Position numbers and translations under genes: made by a program. A DNA stretch of 64,000 nucleotides from assembly GCF_003071365.1 (NCBI RefSeq), contig NZ_CP028960.1, positions 620,001-684,000 of the forward strand, read 5' to 3'. The notes beneath the pieces were generated by a model, which was not told the origin of the DNA, ran no database searches, and worked only from the letters and a program-made list of their open reading frames with translations. Below, piece after piece: positions 46,332 through 56,234 of the stretch. Origin of the DNA: Methyloceanibacter sp. wino2 (GTDB lineage: Bacteria > Pseudomonadota > Alphaproteobacteria > Rhizobiales > Methyloligellaceae). The number at the start of each line of letters is the position of its first letter. Position 1 is the stretch's first letter.

Positions 46332-47020
46332 TTAGGCTGCGGCGCGGGCCGACATAGCCGCGTCCCGCAGCGCCTCGATGTTGGCCTCATAGTCGCCGCC
46401 GTCGAACACACCGGAGCCGGACACAAAGACGTCCGCGCCGGCTTCGGCCGCGAGCGGCGCCGTCTGGAGGTGAACGCCGCCGTCCACTTCGAGGTGGATG
46501 GGGCGGTCCCCGATCATCCGTCTGATCGCACGGATCTTGTGCAGCTGTTCGGGAATGAACGACTGACCGCCAAAGCCCGGATTGACGGTCATCACCAGGA
46601 CCCGATGCAGCTTATCGAGCACGTATTCAAGGGCGCTTTCCGGGGTGGATGGCGTAAGCGCCACCCCGGCCTTCATCCGAGACTGCGGATCAGCTGAACA
46701 GACCGGTCCAGGTGCGGCCCGGCCTCCGCGTGCACCGTCACCATGTCCGCTCCGGCCTCGGCGAAATCGGCAAGATACGGATCGCACGGCGCGATCATCA
46801 AATGAACGTCGAAAGGTTTCTTCGTATAGGGGCGGATGGCCTTCACCACATTCGGCCCCATGGTGATGTTCGGCACGAAGTGCCCGTCCATGACGTCGAT
46901 GTGAATCCAATCGGCCCCGGCCTGGTCGACTGCGCGAACCTCTTCACCGAGCTTGGCGAAGTCGGCGGACAAGATCGACGCGGCGATGACGATGTCATCA
47001 GTGACGATGTCTCTGGTCAT
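46332..47020 (-). CDS. rpe: Ribulose-phosphate 3-epimerase (apparent frameshift)
   Basis: Interconverts ribulose and xylulose 5-phosphates. Start ATG 47020 ([20 protein letters not shown]). The frame breaks at 46677-46678: CTCGGATGAAG should read CTCGGGATGAAG, restoring [18 protein letters not shown] and a 229-residue protein. Metal and active-site regions are intact: [28 protein letters not shown] and EVDGGV. It is the only pentose phosphate gene in this island on the minus strand, ending 5 bases from pgi. Confidence 0.92.
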
Positions 47021-47184
47021 AGAGGTCCCTCGGATCGATCCGGGCGCGGCTTACCCTATCGCGAGTCGACGTGCGGTGTCGAAACCCGCGGCACCCCTAA
47101 ACATCTTCCCATCGCACGGTTGCGACACGTGTCACTTTCTGCCCCTATCGTGTCCCGACCCCGAACCGAGAAGAGGCAGGCGAT

Positions 47185-47916
47185 ATGACACCGGCATTTG
47201 GCACATTGCGGATTTGCGAGGACGCCGCCGATCTGGCGCACAAGGGCGCCAAGTTCCTCTGCGAGCACGCAGCGGCGCGGACCGAGCGGACGATCGTGGC
47301 CTTGTCCGGCGGCAATACGCCGAAGCCGTTGTACGAGCTCCTCGCCCAGGAGCCGGTAAAGTCCGCCATGCCCTGGGATCGGGTGCATTGGATTCTCGGC
47401 GACGAGCGCTTCGTGCCGCCATCCGACCCCGCCAGCAATTACGGCATGGCGCGGGCGGCGTTTCTCGACGATGTGCCTGTGCCGCCGCAGAACGTGCATC
47501 CCGTGAAGACGGACGGCGTGACGCTCGACGAAGCCGCCGCGGATTACCAGGCGATGCTGCAGGGGCTTTACGGCGCCGACACGCTGCAGCCCGGCAAGCC
47601 CCTGCTGAACATCACGCTGCTCGGACTTGGCGACGACGGCCACACCGCCTCGCTCCTGCCCCACGAACCGGTGCTGCAGGTGCGCGATCGTTGGGTGGCG
47701 CCGGTGCCCAAAGGCCGGGTCGAGGAACGCGTCACCCTCACCTATCCGGCGATCAATGCGAGCGAGATCGTCGCCTTCCTCGTCTCCGGCGAGGGCAAGC
47801 GTGAGGTTCTCGACAAGATCCTCTCCGGTGACGACAGCTTCCCCGCCTCCCATATCCGGGCATTGGGCGAAGTGCTCTGGTTTGCCGACCGTGCGGCCGC
47901 CGGCCGCTGGGCGTAG
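47185..47916 (+). CDS. pgl: 6-phosphogluconolactonase
   Basis: Hydrolyses 6-phosphogluconolactone. 243 residues of the DevB/NagB-like family, with ALSGGNTPKPLYELL, HWILGDERFVPP and LGLGDDGHTASLLP motifs. It is separated from the main operon by the inverted rpe gene and reads from its own promoter gap (47021-47184), which also serves rpe. Confidence 0.94.
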   Translation: MTPAFGTLRICEDAADLAHKGAKFLCEHAAARTERTIVALSGGNTPKPLYELLAQEPVKSAMPWDRVHWILGDERFVPPSDPASNYGMARAAFLDDVPVPPQNVHPVKTDGVTLDEAAADYQAMLQGLYGADTLQPGKPLLNITLLGLGDDGHTASLLPHEPVLQVRDRWVAPVPKGRVEERVTLTYPAINASEIVAFLVSGEGKREVLDKILSGDDSFPASHIRALGEVLWFADRAAAGRWA

Positions 47917-48023
47917 GAACTCCGCCCCCGGCCCACCGTAACAATTGTTCCAGAACGCGCCCCGCGGCCTGTGCTTCGAAAGGGCGGCGCAAACACGCGC
48001 CGATCTCACAAGGAGCGAGACCC

Positions 48024-48326
48024 ATGCAAAAGATGAAATTCTTCGTCGACACTCACGACCAGGCGAACGGCACATTCCCACAAGGCATCTCTAAGGAAGA
48101 CTTCGCCGGTTTCTACAAGAAGTACGAAGCGGCTTGCGAGGAAGAAGGCGTCGTGAGCCTTCGCGTCCATGTCGGTTTTGAAGCGGGACGGGCTTTCTGC
48201 CTCAACATGGCCCCCGACGCGGACGCGGTCCGGCGCGTTCACGACAAGGTCGGTCTTCCGTTCGACGAAATCACCGAGGTCACCATGGCGACGCCTGGCG
48301 ACATGTTCTTCGCGAAGGTGGCCTGA
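48024..48326 (+). CDS. DUF4242 (SCO4226-like) small protein
   Basis: 100 residues, no signal. The sequence MKFFVDTHD near the N-terminus, the FYKKYEAACEEEGV helix, the GRAFCLNMAPDADAVRRVH segment and the final EVTMATPGDMFF fit the DUF4242 ferredoxin-like fold, members of which bind nickel. It is preceded by AAGGAGCG and followed 28 bases later by the Crp-like regulator, possibly in one unit. Confidence 0.85.
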   Translation: MQKMKFFVDTHDQANGTFPQGISKEDFAGFYKKYEAACEEEGVVSLRVHVGFEAGRAFCLNMAPDADAVRRVHDKVGLPFDEITEVTMATPGDMFFAKVA

Positions 48327-48354
48327 CCCCGCCTATTCCGCTTAAAAGTGGCGG

Positions 48355-49032
48355 ATGACCGTAGAAGACGACGTCTCCGCCGCTTTCCCCTTCGTCCGCG
48401 CCATGAGCCAAGCGGCCCGTGACCGCCTCCTCGGCTCGATCGCGCCCAAGGCCGTGACGCCCGGGACAGACCTGCTCCGGCCGGGCGATCCCGTCGACGG
48501 CGTGTATCTGGTCCGGGGCGGGGCTATTCGCGTCTACTACATCGAGGAGGACGGCCGCGAAGGCACGCTCTACTGGGTCGAACCGGGGCAGAGCTGCATC
48601 CTCGCGCTGAACAGCCTGTTCTCCGAGATCCCCTACCCGGCCTTTGCCGCCGCCGACAAGGATGGCGCCGCGTTTCTGGCGATCCCCGGCGGCGTGTTCC
48701 GCCAGCTGTTCTCGCACGAGCCGGCCGCCCAGCGCTTTCTGTTCGATCAGCTATCGGCGCGTGTCTTCTCCCTGCTCCAACTCCTCGAGCAACGTATGCG
48801 GCTGCCGCAGGAGGAACGGCTCATCGCGCTCCTGCTCGCGAAGGCCGATAGCGCCGGCATCGTGGCATTGTCACAGGATGAAATCGCCCGTCACCTCGGA
48901 ACCAGCCGGGAGGTTATCGCGCGGCTTCTGCGAAATATCGCCAATCAGGGCTTGATTGAGTCGGGCCCACGCCGTATCGCCTTGAGCGACATAGAGCGCT
49001 TACGAGCGAGGCTGTCACGTACGGACAGCTAG
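48355..49032 (+). CDS. Crp/Fnr-family transcriptional regulator
   Basis: 225 residues: cyclic-nucleotide-type beta-roll (about 10-125, with PGDPVDGVYLVRGGAIRVYY), long dimerisation helix, and C-terminal winged helix with LSQDEIARHLGTSREVIARL. It lacks the N-terminal Cys cluster of Fnr, so oxygen sensing by Fe-S is unlikely; the effector is unknown. Position between DUF4242 and glgB does not fix its target. Confidence 0.9.
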   Translation: MTVEDDVSAAFPFVRAMSQAARDRLLGSIAPKAVTPGTDLLRPGDPVDGVYLVRGGAIRVYYIEEDGREGTLYWVEPGQSCILALNSLFSEIPYPAFAAADKDGAAFLAIPGGVFRQLFSHEPAAQRFLFDQLSARVFSLLQLLEQRMRLPQEERLIALLLAKADSAGIVALSQDEIARHLGTSREVIARLLRNIANQGLIESGPRRIALSDIERLRARLSRTDS

Positions 49033-49130
49033 ACGATACACAACTGTTGGCCCGAGACCGTCTCATGCGCCGCAGTATCGTCATCCTTTCCTAGTCCACA
49101 TGGAACCCTAAGCCCAAGATCGTTAGCCCC

Positions 49131-51391
49131 GTGAAAGACCCTATCGTGCCGCGACCCGCCCCGACCTCCGCCACGCCTTTGCCCCGCAAGAGCTGGATGC
49201 CGAGCCAAGCCGACATGGACGCCATTGCGCGCGGCGAGCACGGCAATCCGTATGCGGTACTCGGGCTGAAGCGGTCGCGCGACGGCGCATCGGTCCGCGC
49301 CTTTCTGCCCGACGTGGACTCCGTCAGCGTTTTCGATCCGGAGACGGGCGAGGAAATTCCGCTTGTCCGGCTGCACGAGGCAGGCATTTTCGGCGCCAAG
49401 GTGCCGATGACCTTCACGAGCGCCTATCTCAAGCGCTGCGTGCGGGACGGCGAGACGGAGGAGATCGACGACTCCTACCGGTTCGGTCCGATCCTCGGCG
49501 AACTTGATCTGCATCTGTTGGGTGAAGGCACCCATCTGCGGCTCTACGAGAAGCTTGGCGCTCATCTCATCCGGCACGAGGGCGTCGAGGGCGTCGGCTT
49601 CGCCGTCTGGGCGCCCAATGCGGCGCGCGTCAGCGTGGTGGGCCCGTTCAACGACTGGGACGGCCGCCGTCATGTGATGCGCAAGCGTCCCGAGGCAGGT
49701 GTCTGGGAAATCTTCGTGCCGGGTCTCGAGGCCGGCGCGCTTTACAAATACGAGATCCTGGGCCCGGCAACGAGTTGTTGCCGCTGAAGTCGGACCCGTT
49801 CGGCTTTCAGCAGGAGCATCCGCCTGCTACGGCCTCCATCGTTCATCCGATGCCCCGCCGCCCGGCCGCCGGCTCAGAGTGGCGGAAACACCGGCAAGCG
49901 GCTCACGACATCCACGCGCCCATCTCGATCTACGAGGTTCATCTGGGCTCGTGGATGCGCGGGCCCGGCAATGACTACCTCTCCTACGCCGAGCTTGCGG
50001 ACAAGCTCATTCCCTATGTGCAGATGCTCGGCTTCACCCATATCGAGCTGATGCCGGTGAGCGAGTATCCGTTCGACGGGTCCTGGGGCTATCAGCCCAT
50101 CGGACTGTTTGCGCCCACCTCGCGCTTCGGCACGCCGGAAGAGTTCTCCGAATTCGTCGCACGGTTTCACGCCGCCGGGATCGGCGTCATGGTCGACTGG
50201 GTGTCGGCCCACTTCCCGACCGATGCTCATGGTCTCGGCCGCTTCGACGGCACGGCTCTCTACGAGCACGAGGATCCGCGGCTCGGCTTCCACAAAGACT
50301 GGAATACGCTGATCTACAATTACGGCCGGCGCGAAGTGATGAACTTCCTCCTGGCCAACGCGCTGTTCTGGATGGAGCGGTTCGGGATCGACGGATTGCG
50401 CGTGGATGCCGTCGCCTCGATGCTCTACCTCGACTACAGCCGCGAGGATGGTGAGTGGATCCCCAACAAGTTCGGCGGGAACGAGAACCTCGAGGCCATC
50501 GCCTTCCTGAAGCGGTTGAACGAACTCGTGTTCGCGCAAGAGCCCGGCGCTACGACGGTCGCCGAAGAGTCTACCGCCTGGCCCGGCGTCTCACGGCCGA
50601 CGTACGTGGGCGGGCTCGGCTTCGGCTTCAAATGGAACATGGGCTGGATGCACGACACGCTCGTCTACATGCAGAACGAGCCCATCCATCGCAGTCATCA
50701 TCAGGACAAGCTCACCTTCGGCTTGCTCTATGCCTATTCGGAGAACTTCGTGCTGCCGCTGTCCCATGACGAGGTCGTGCATGGCAAGGGCTCGCTCCTT
50801 AACAAGATGCCCGGCGACCGCTGGCAGAAATTCGCGAACCTTCGCGCCTATTTCGGTTTCATGTGGGGTCATCCGGGCAAGAAGCTTCTCTTCATGGGTG
50901 GCGAGTTCGCGCAAGAGGCGGAGTGGAATCACGACCACAGTCTCGATTGGCATTTGCTCGCCGACGGCATGCATCAGGGCGTGCAGAAACTCATCGGCGA
51001 TCTCAACCGGCTCTACCGCGAAACGCCTGCCTTGCACGTCTACGACACGGAACCGCGCGGCTTTGAGTGGGTCGACACGACGGACAACGAAGCAAGCGTG
51101 ATTTCCTTCCTGCGCCTGGGCAATGACGGCGATGCGCCCGCCCTCGTCGTCTGCAACTTCACCCCGGTGACGCGTGAGGGCTACCGCGTAGGCGTTCCGT
51201 CCGGTGGACGTTGGCTCGAACGGGTCAACACGGACTGCAAGCTCTATGGCGGCTCCGGCGTCGGCAATCTGGGCGCGGTAAAGGCCGAAAAGGTGCGGTG
51301 CCATGGGCGCCCCTACTCGGTGAAGCTGACCTTGCCGCCGCTGTCGACGCTGATCCTGACGCCCGAGGGTCAACCCGCGACCGGCGGCTAG
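49131..51391 (+). CDS. glgB: 1,4-alpha-glucan branching enzyme (apparent frameshift)
   Basis: Introduces alpha-1,6 branches into glycogen. Starts at GTG 49131. The frame breaks at 49766-49767: CCCGGCAAC should read CCCGGGCAAC, restoring [20 protein letters not shown]; the corrected length is 753 residues, typical of GlgB with an extra N-terminal domain. Catalytic core: nucleophile Asp in [13 protein letters not shown], acid Glu in VAEEST, and [10 protein letters not shown]. The substrate loop reads DWVSAHFP rather than the common DWVPAHFP. No other glg genes are adjacent. Confidence 0.93.
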
Positions 51392-51456
51392 ACCGCGTCG
51401 CGTTGAGGATGCGGCAAGGCTTGCAAGGCACAGGCGAAGCGCGTAGCAGGCCTGGC

Positions 51457-52983
51457 ATGGATGCGATCTTCGATCAGGGCCCTCCACCCCCCTGCCCCGA
51501 GCCGTTCAACCTGGCAGCGTACGTCCTGTCCCGGGCGGGCGACCTCAGCGAGAAAACAGCGCTGTCCGTGCTCTCGCCCGATGGCGCGGAGACCTGGAGC
51601 TACGGAGCGCTGGAGGCAGCCGTGCTCGGCGCCGCAACGGGGCTCAAGGAACAAGGTCTCGAGCCGGGGGACCGGCTCCTCATGCGCCTCGGCAACAGCG
51701 TCGAGTTCCCTATCTGCTACCTCGCGGCGCTTGCCGCCGACATCATTCCCGTTCCGACGTCCGCGCTCCTGACGGAAGACGAGGTCGCGCAGATCTGCGA
51801 GGACGTTTCGCCCCGGCTGATCGTCGCCGGCGCCGGGGTCGCCGTCCCGTCCAACACGCCATGCCCGGTGATGGGAGAGGACGCCTTCCGGGCCCTCTAC
51901 AGGTTACCGCCCGGCGGCTACGCGCTCGGCGACCCGAACCGTCCCGCTTACATCATCTATACCTCCGGCACCTCGGGCAGTCCGCGCGCGGTCACCCACG
52001 CCCATCGGGCCATCTGGGCGCGCCGCATGATGTGGGACGGGTGGTATGGGCTGACCGAGGACGACCGGCTGATGCATGCGGGATCCTTCAACTGGACCTA
52101 CACGCTCGGGACAGGATTGCTGGATCCCTGGTCGCACGGCGCCACGTCTCTGATCCCTGCGAAGGGCGTGACGCCCGACCAGCTTGGCGCCCTCATCGGC
52201 GCGCACGAGACCACCCTTTTCGCGGCCTCGCCCGGAGTCTATCGGCAACTCCTCAGAACGCCGCCCGGTCGTTGCGCCTCGCTGCGCCATGGCTTGTCGG
52301 CCGGCGAGAAGCTGCCGGACGCGACGCGGGCGCATTGGGAAGAGGCCACGGGCACGCCGATCTTCGAAGCCTTCGGCATGTCCGAATGCTCCACCTTCGT
52401 ATCAGGCAGTCCGGCTCACCCGGCCCCTCATGGGACGCTCGGGTTTCCGCAAGCTGGACGGCGCGTGGCGGTGCTCGGCGAAAACGGCTGCGTCGCCCGC
52501 GGCGAACACGGCGTCCTCAGTGTCTCGCGGCGCGACCCCGGCGTGATGCTGTTCTATTGGAACGCCGAGGCGGAGACAGCGGCCCGCTTCGACGGTGAGT
52601 GGTTCTTGACGGGAGACCTCGTGAGCATGGCGCCGGACGGGGCGCTCACCTATCTCGGACGCGCCGACGACATGATGAATGCGGGCGGCATCCGGGTCTC
52701 GCCTCTCGAAGTCGAGAACGTTCTCAACGCCCACCCGGACATCGCCGAGAGCGCCGCCGTCGAGGTGCTGGTCAAGGCGGACACGACGGTGATCGCAGCA
52801 TTCTACGTGCCGCATGGGCCCGTCGACCTGGCGGATATAGAGCGGCACGCAGCCGAAAAGCTCGCGCGCTACAAATGCCCGCGCATCTATGCGGAGGTGG
52901 AGTCGCTACCGAAAGGACCGAACGGCAAACTGCTAAGGCGCCGCTTGCGCGAGGAATACGAGACGTCCCACGGTCAGCGTTGA
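51457..52983 (+). CDS. Acyl-CoA synthetase-like AMP-forming ligase
   Basis: 508 residues from ATG 51457, 65 bases after glgB. Adenylate-forming motifs: A3 YIIYTSGTSGSPRAVTHAH, A5 FEAFGMSEC, A7 WFLTGDL, A8 GRADDMMNAGGIRVSPLEVE and the C-terminal Lys in PKGPNGKLLRR. Domain structure and length resemble benzoate/acetoacetyl-CoA ligase-like enzymes, but the acid substrate cannot be assigned. ATG 51409 is an alternative start. Convergent with the L,D-transpeptidase. Confidence 0.87.
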   Translation: MDAIFDQGPPPPCPEPFNLAAYVLSRAGDLSEKTALSVLSPDGAETWSYGALEAAVLGAATGLKEQGLEPGDRLLMRLGNSVEFPICYLAALAADIIPVPTSALLTEDEVAQICEDVSPRLIVAGAGVAVPSNTPCPVMGEDAFRALYRLPPGGYALGDPNRPAYIIYTSGTSGSPRAVTHAHRAIWARRMMWDGWYGLTEDDRLMHAGSFNWTYTLGTGLLDPWSHGATSLIPAKGVTPDQLGALIGAHETTLFAASPGVYRQLLRTPPGRCASLRHGLSAGEKLPDATRAHWEEATGTPIFEAFGMSECSTFVSGSPAHPAPHGTLGFPQAGRRVAVLGENGCVARGEHGVLSVSRRDPGVMLFYWNAEAETAARFDGEWFLTGDLVSMAPDGALTYLGRADDMMNAGGIRVSPLEVENVLNAHPDIAESAAVEVLVKADTTVIAAFYVPHGPVDLADIERHAAEKLARYKCPRIYAEVESLPKGPNGKLLRRRLREEYETSHGQR

Positions 52984-53035
52984 GAACCCCGCTTCAAGGA
53001 GCCCGGCTTGGCGAGCGTGAGCGGAAGCCGTTGGC

Positions 53036-54892
53036 CTAGCGACCGCGCCGGAAGAGGCCGAATCCGCGCGGAGCCGAGACTGAGCGCCGCGTGGTCGTCC
53101 TTTGTCTCGTGATGACGCGACGACGCTGCGTTTCTTCGCGGGCGAAGCGTTTCTTCTGCGAGGCGCGTTGACGCGCAAGATTGCGCTGTTCGGCCTTTGC
53201 CTTCTCCGCGACCACGTTGGACTTGGCCGAGTCAGTCGTCCGCACGATGAAGTCGTCACCCTCTGGCAGGACAGATGAGTGCTTGCCGACATCGGCGACG
53301 ATGAACGACGCGCCCGACGTCAGGCCCCCGGCGATCTCGTCCTTCATATCGTCGGGAATCGTGATCCGGTCGAGCACCGACTGGGAGTCCTCGCCCTCAA
53401 GGCTGAACCCGACCCAGCCTGGATCACTCCCGTCGCTGGGCTGCACATAGGTGAAAAGATGCGTCCCGAGCGGCTTCTTGGGATCGTTCAGCTGCACCGG
53501 AACATGCCGGACCCGGCTGAAGCCTTTGCGCAAGAACAGATAGGCATCGGGAAGCGGGCCCTTGCCGGCGGCCTCGTAGACTTTGGCCGCGATGTCCTCG
53601 CTGAAGCTCCCCCGCTGCCGCAGGCCATGATCTTTTTCGAAGGCACGAATGGCCTTCCTGGTGCCGTCCCCGAGGTAGCCGACGAATTGATCCTGGGGTT
53701 CGAGGTAGCCCATGGCCGCGAGAGCCTCTTGCGTGCCGATCGCGATGTCTCGCTCCTCACGGCGGGTCACGAGAATATGCCAGGGCTTTTCATCTTCTTC
53801 GACGTCGCTGGCCTCACCGGTCGCAACTGCAAGCTTCTCCTCGGGCGCAAAGGCGGCCGCCAGGGCGCCGGCGCGAAGGCCCGCATCGACGCTGTCGTCA
53901 GCCGATACATCACTCGGGTCCGCCGCCGCTGCCGGCATCACCAGGGCGGCGCTCTCGATGCGCTTCGGCGCGACCATCGGCCCCGTCGTCATGGCGACCT
54001 TGCCGCCGACCTCCGTCATGCGGAAGAGTTTAGGCGCAAACGCATAGGGCATGCGTACACAGCCATGGGACGCCGGATAGTTCGGCACGGCACCGGCATG
54101 CAATGCGGTTCCCGAGCGCGTCAGGCGCTGCATCCACGGCATCGGTGCGGCGTCATACAGGTTAGAGAAGTGCTCCGGCTTCTTCTCCAGAATGCCGAAA
54201 ACGCCGGTCAGCGTTTGGTATCCGGTCTTGCCGCTCGACACGCGGGTGCTCTCGACACGCTCAAGTCCGCGGTAGACATGGAGCTGCTGGTCTTTCAGCG
54301 AGATGATGAGCGTTAGCGGCTCGGCGATATGCCGCCCGCTGATGTCCGTGGACGCGATTTCCACGGGCTCAATCGGTTCGCTCGGCTCGATTTCCACCAG
54401 GTCGTCGCGCGCTACCGTCTCAGCCAACGGCTCCGGCACCGCTTTGGACTGGAGGGCGATTTCCTTGAGAGACGGTGTCGTCAGCGAGACCGGCATGAGC
54501 TTGGCGGCCTCGAGCGGCACGGCGTCGGGCAGTTGGAGGCCCGCCAGTTGCTCGTGGCGCGGTTCCGCGGCATCAAGGTTTTCGGACATTGCAATTGGCT
54601 GCATGACCTGAACCACGTCGAGCCCGTCGGACAGCTCCTGTTCCTGTGTGTCAAGCTCGGAGGTCTCGATGGGTTCGCTGTCGCCAGCGACGACCGGTGC
54701 ATCGGTGATACCTGCGGGGCCGGTGTCGATCAGCTCGACCAGCGGCGCCTTGGAGATTTCCGCCGCATCCGAAGCACTCATGGCCGAAAGCGAAGCACTC
54801 ATGGCCGAAGGCTGCGTTTCAGCCGCACCCGCGCACAGCGGGAGCGCCGGGACGAATAAGACTGCCAAGGTGGAGAGGTGCGTAAACCTCAT
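53036..54892 (-). CDS. Secreted L,D-transpeptidase with peptidoglycan-binding domain
   Basis: 618 residues. Signal peptide (MRFTHLSTLAVLFVPALPLC), a long acidic low-complexity region (about 25-185), then a YkuD catalytic domain (about 190-310) with the signature HAGAVPNYPASHGCVRMP (H265, H276, nucleophile C278, R280). A peptidoglycan-binding-1-like region follows (about 385-440, LGDGTRKAIRAFEKDHGL), and a strongly basic Arg-rich tail. It would make 3-3 or lipoprotein cross-links in the wall. The N-terminal linker contains an in-frame 7-residue duplication. Confidence 0.9.
   Translation of the reverse strand: MRFTHLSTLAVLFVPALPLCAGAAETQPSAMSASLSAMSASDAAEISKAPLVELIDTGPAGITDAPVVAGDSEPIETSELDTQEQELSDGLDVVQVMQPIAMSENLDAAEPRHEQLAGLQLPDAVPLEAAKLMPVSLTTPSLKEIALQSKAVPEPLAETVARDDLVEIEPSEPIEPVEIASTDISGRHIAEPLTLIISLKDQQLHVYRGLERVESTRVSSGKTGYQTLTGVFGILEKKPEHFSNLYDAAPMPWMQRLTRSGTALHAGAVPNYPASHGCVRMPYAFAPKLFRMTEVGGKVAMTTGPMVAPKRIESAALVMPAAAADPSDVSADDSVDAGLRAGALAAAFAPEEKLAVATGEASDVEEDEKPWHILVTRREERDIAIGTQEALAAMGYLEPQDQFVGYLGDGTRKAIRAFEKDHGLRQRGSFSEDIAAKVYEAAGKGPLPDAYLFLRKGFSRVRHVPVQLNDPKKPLGTHLFTYVQPSDGSDPGWVGFSLEGEDSQSVLDRITIPDDMKDEIAGGLTSGASFIVADVGKHSSVLPEGDDFIVRTTDSAKSNVVAEKAKAEQRNLARQRASQKKRFAREETQRRRVITRQRTTTRRSVSAPRGFGLFRRGR
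54771..54809. repeat. Tandem 21-base duplication inside the L,D-transpeptidase linker
   Basis: GAAGCACTCATGGCCGAA occurs at 54771-54788 and again at 54792-54809, a 21-base period that keeps frame and repeats the seven residues MSASLSA / MSASDAA. Likely recent slippage. Confidence 0.85.
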
Positions 54893-54990
54893 AATTCTTC
54901 CTCGCTGCGGTCAAACGAGTGGAATCACACACCCGTTTTCCGGGAAACTGGTTACAAGAACGTGACGCAAATCTCGATTTCTGCGCCGAT

Positions 54991-55446
54991 CTATTTCGTC
55001 AGCTCAACGTCGACCCGGCTCGACGGCACGAGGCGCTGAACGCAATCTGACTTGGTTTTTTTGCCCTGCTGGCACTCAAGCACACCGTTGATCAGGAAAC
55101 TCCCGATCTTGTCGCAGGCGATCTTCTTGAACTCGAACATCCGCAAGGTGCGCTTCTTGGCATCGAGCGGCGCGACGCTCATGGCGAACCGGCGCTCGAA
55201 AACATCTTCGGAGTTGAAAACGACCAGATCGATTTTCAGCTTGTCGTATTCGGCAGCGCCCTGGTTATCGAAGACGAAATAGGCCTGACAGCCGGCCGCA
55301 TCGTTGCTCAACTTATTGAGTTCCATGCTGACCTCGTCTGTAGCCGCCTTCGCCGACGGCTGTCCGGCCATGAACACACTCACGACGACCGCCGTGACTG
55401 CGAAACTGGCGCGTCTTACGCCAAGGCCGAATGCTCCACCGCGCAT
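54991..55446 (-). CDS. Secreted protein of unknown function
   Basis: 151 residues from ATG 55446 (GAGGGGG ribosome site; earlier in-frame codons lack one). A hydrophobic signal segment (RRASFAVTAVVVSVFMAGQP, cleavage near AKAAT; the RR could make it Tat-dependent) is followed by a compact domain with YFVFDNQGAAEYDKLKIDLV and four Cys, of which CQQGKKTKSDC probably forms a disulfide. It looks like a conserved hypothetical protein of related bacteria; no role known. Confidence 0.75.
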   Translation of the reverse strand: MRGGAFGLGVRRASFAVTAVVVSVFMAGQPSAKAATDEVSMELNKLSNDAAGCQAYFVFDNQGAAEYDKLKIDLVVFNSEDVFERRFAMSVAPLDAKKRTLRMFEFKKIACDKIGSFLINGVLECQQGKKTKSDCVQRLVPSSRVDVELTK

Positions 55447-55706
55447 ACATCCCCCTCTGATGCCCGTTGTCTGCCACGAATAACCCGTTAGGTGTAACCA
55501 ACTACGCCAATTTACAAGGCCATCATTGTCATTAACCGCCACGCACGGACTTTGTTCGCCAAAAAGGTTGCCGAATGCGGGAGAACGATCAGGATACACT
55601 GTCCGTTCTAGATGGTCGGGCACGCACATCGCCCCCGCGAAGATCGCGTTGCTTCGATATTGTGCAGTTCTTTTGATAGGAACTTACGTTCTATGAGGAG
55701 GTGCCG

Positions 55707-56201
55707 ATGGCCGACAAACAAAGCTTCACACAAGACGAATGGATCACGATCCTGATGAGCCCGACGATCGCCGGCATGGCGATCACAGCTGCCGACCCCA
55801 GCGGACTGTGGGGAATGCTCAAGGAGTCGTTTGCAAGCGGCACAGCCCTCGCCACGGCCAAGTCGGATCCGAATGCCAGTCCGTTGGTCAAAGCCGTCGT
55901 CACCGACTTCGAGTCCGCGGATGGGCGCGGTGAAATCATAGAAGCCCTGAAGGCACGCTTTGCCGGCGCCACGCCAGACGACATCGTGCCCAAGGCTTTG
56001 TCCGTCCTCGCCGATGTCGCCCGCATTCTGGATACCAAGGCGCCTGAAGACGCCGCCGCCTTCAAGGCCTGGCTGGAAGAGATCAGCTTGAAGGTTGCGG
56101 AAGCCTCCAAGGAAGGCGGCTTTCTCGGCTTTGGCGGGGTCAGGGTGAGCGACGCGGAAAAAGCGACATTGGCCGACATACAGAAGACCCTCAGCGCTTG
56201 A
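55707..56201 (+). CDS. Conserved hypothetical cytoplasmic protein
   Basis: 164 residues from ATG 55707; GAGGAG at 55695-55700 suits it better than GTG 55701. It has no signal or transmembrane segment, is helical with Ala, Asp and Lys, and ends in GGFLGFGGVRVSDAEKATLA. The segment SPTIAGMAITAADPSGLWGM is hydrophobic but short. It precedes a DUF937 gene by 33 bases, and the pair is probably an operon. An AGAAC-N17-CGTT sequence at 55582-55607 is a weak general-stress promoter candidate. Confidence 0.75.
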   Translation: MADKQSFTQDEWITILMSPTIAGMAITAADPSGLWGMLKESFASGTALATAKSDPNASPLVKAVVTDFESADGRGEIIEALKARFAGATPDDIVPKALSVLADVARILDTKAPEDAAAFKAWLEEISLKVAEASKEGGFLGFGGVRVSDAEKATLADIQKTLSA

Positions 56202-56234
56202 GCTGCGGGCAACTCACGGAAGGAGGATTCCAGC

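Noticed and set aside
47916-47940. GGAAC-N16-CGTA as a general-stress promoter before the DUF4242 gene
   Set aside because: The -10 element has CGTA rather than CGTT and the -35 overlaps the end of pgl; too weak to call.
55582-55607. AGAAC-N17-CGTT before the gene at 55707
   Set aside because: One mismatch in the -35 element; mentioned with the gene but not called as a promoter.
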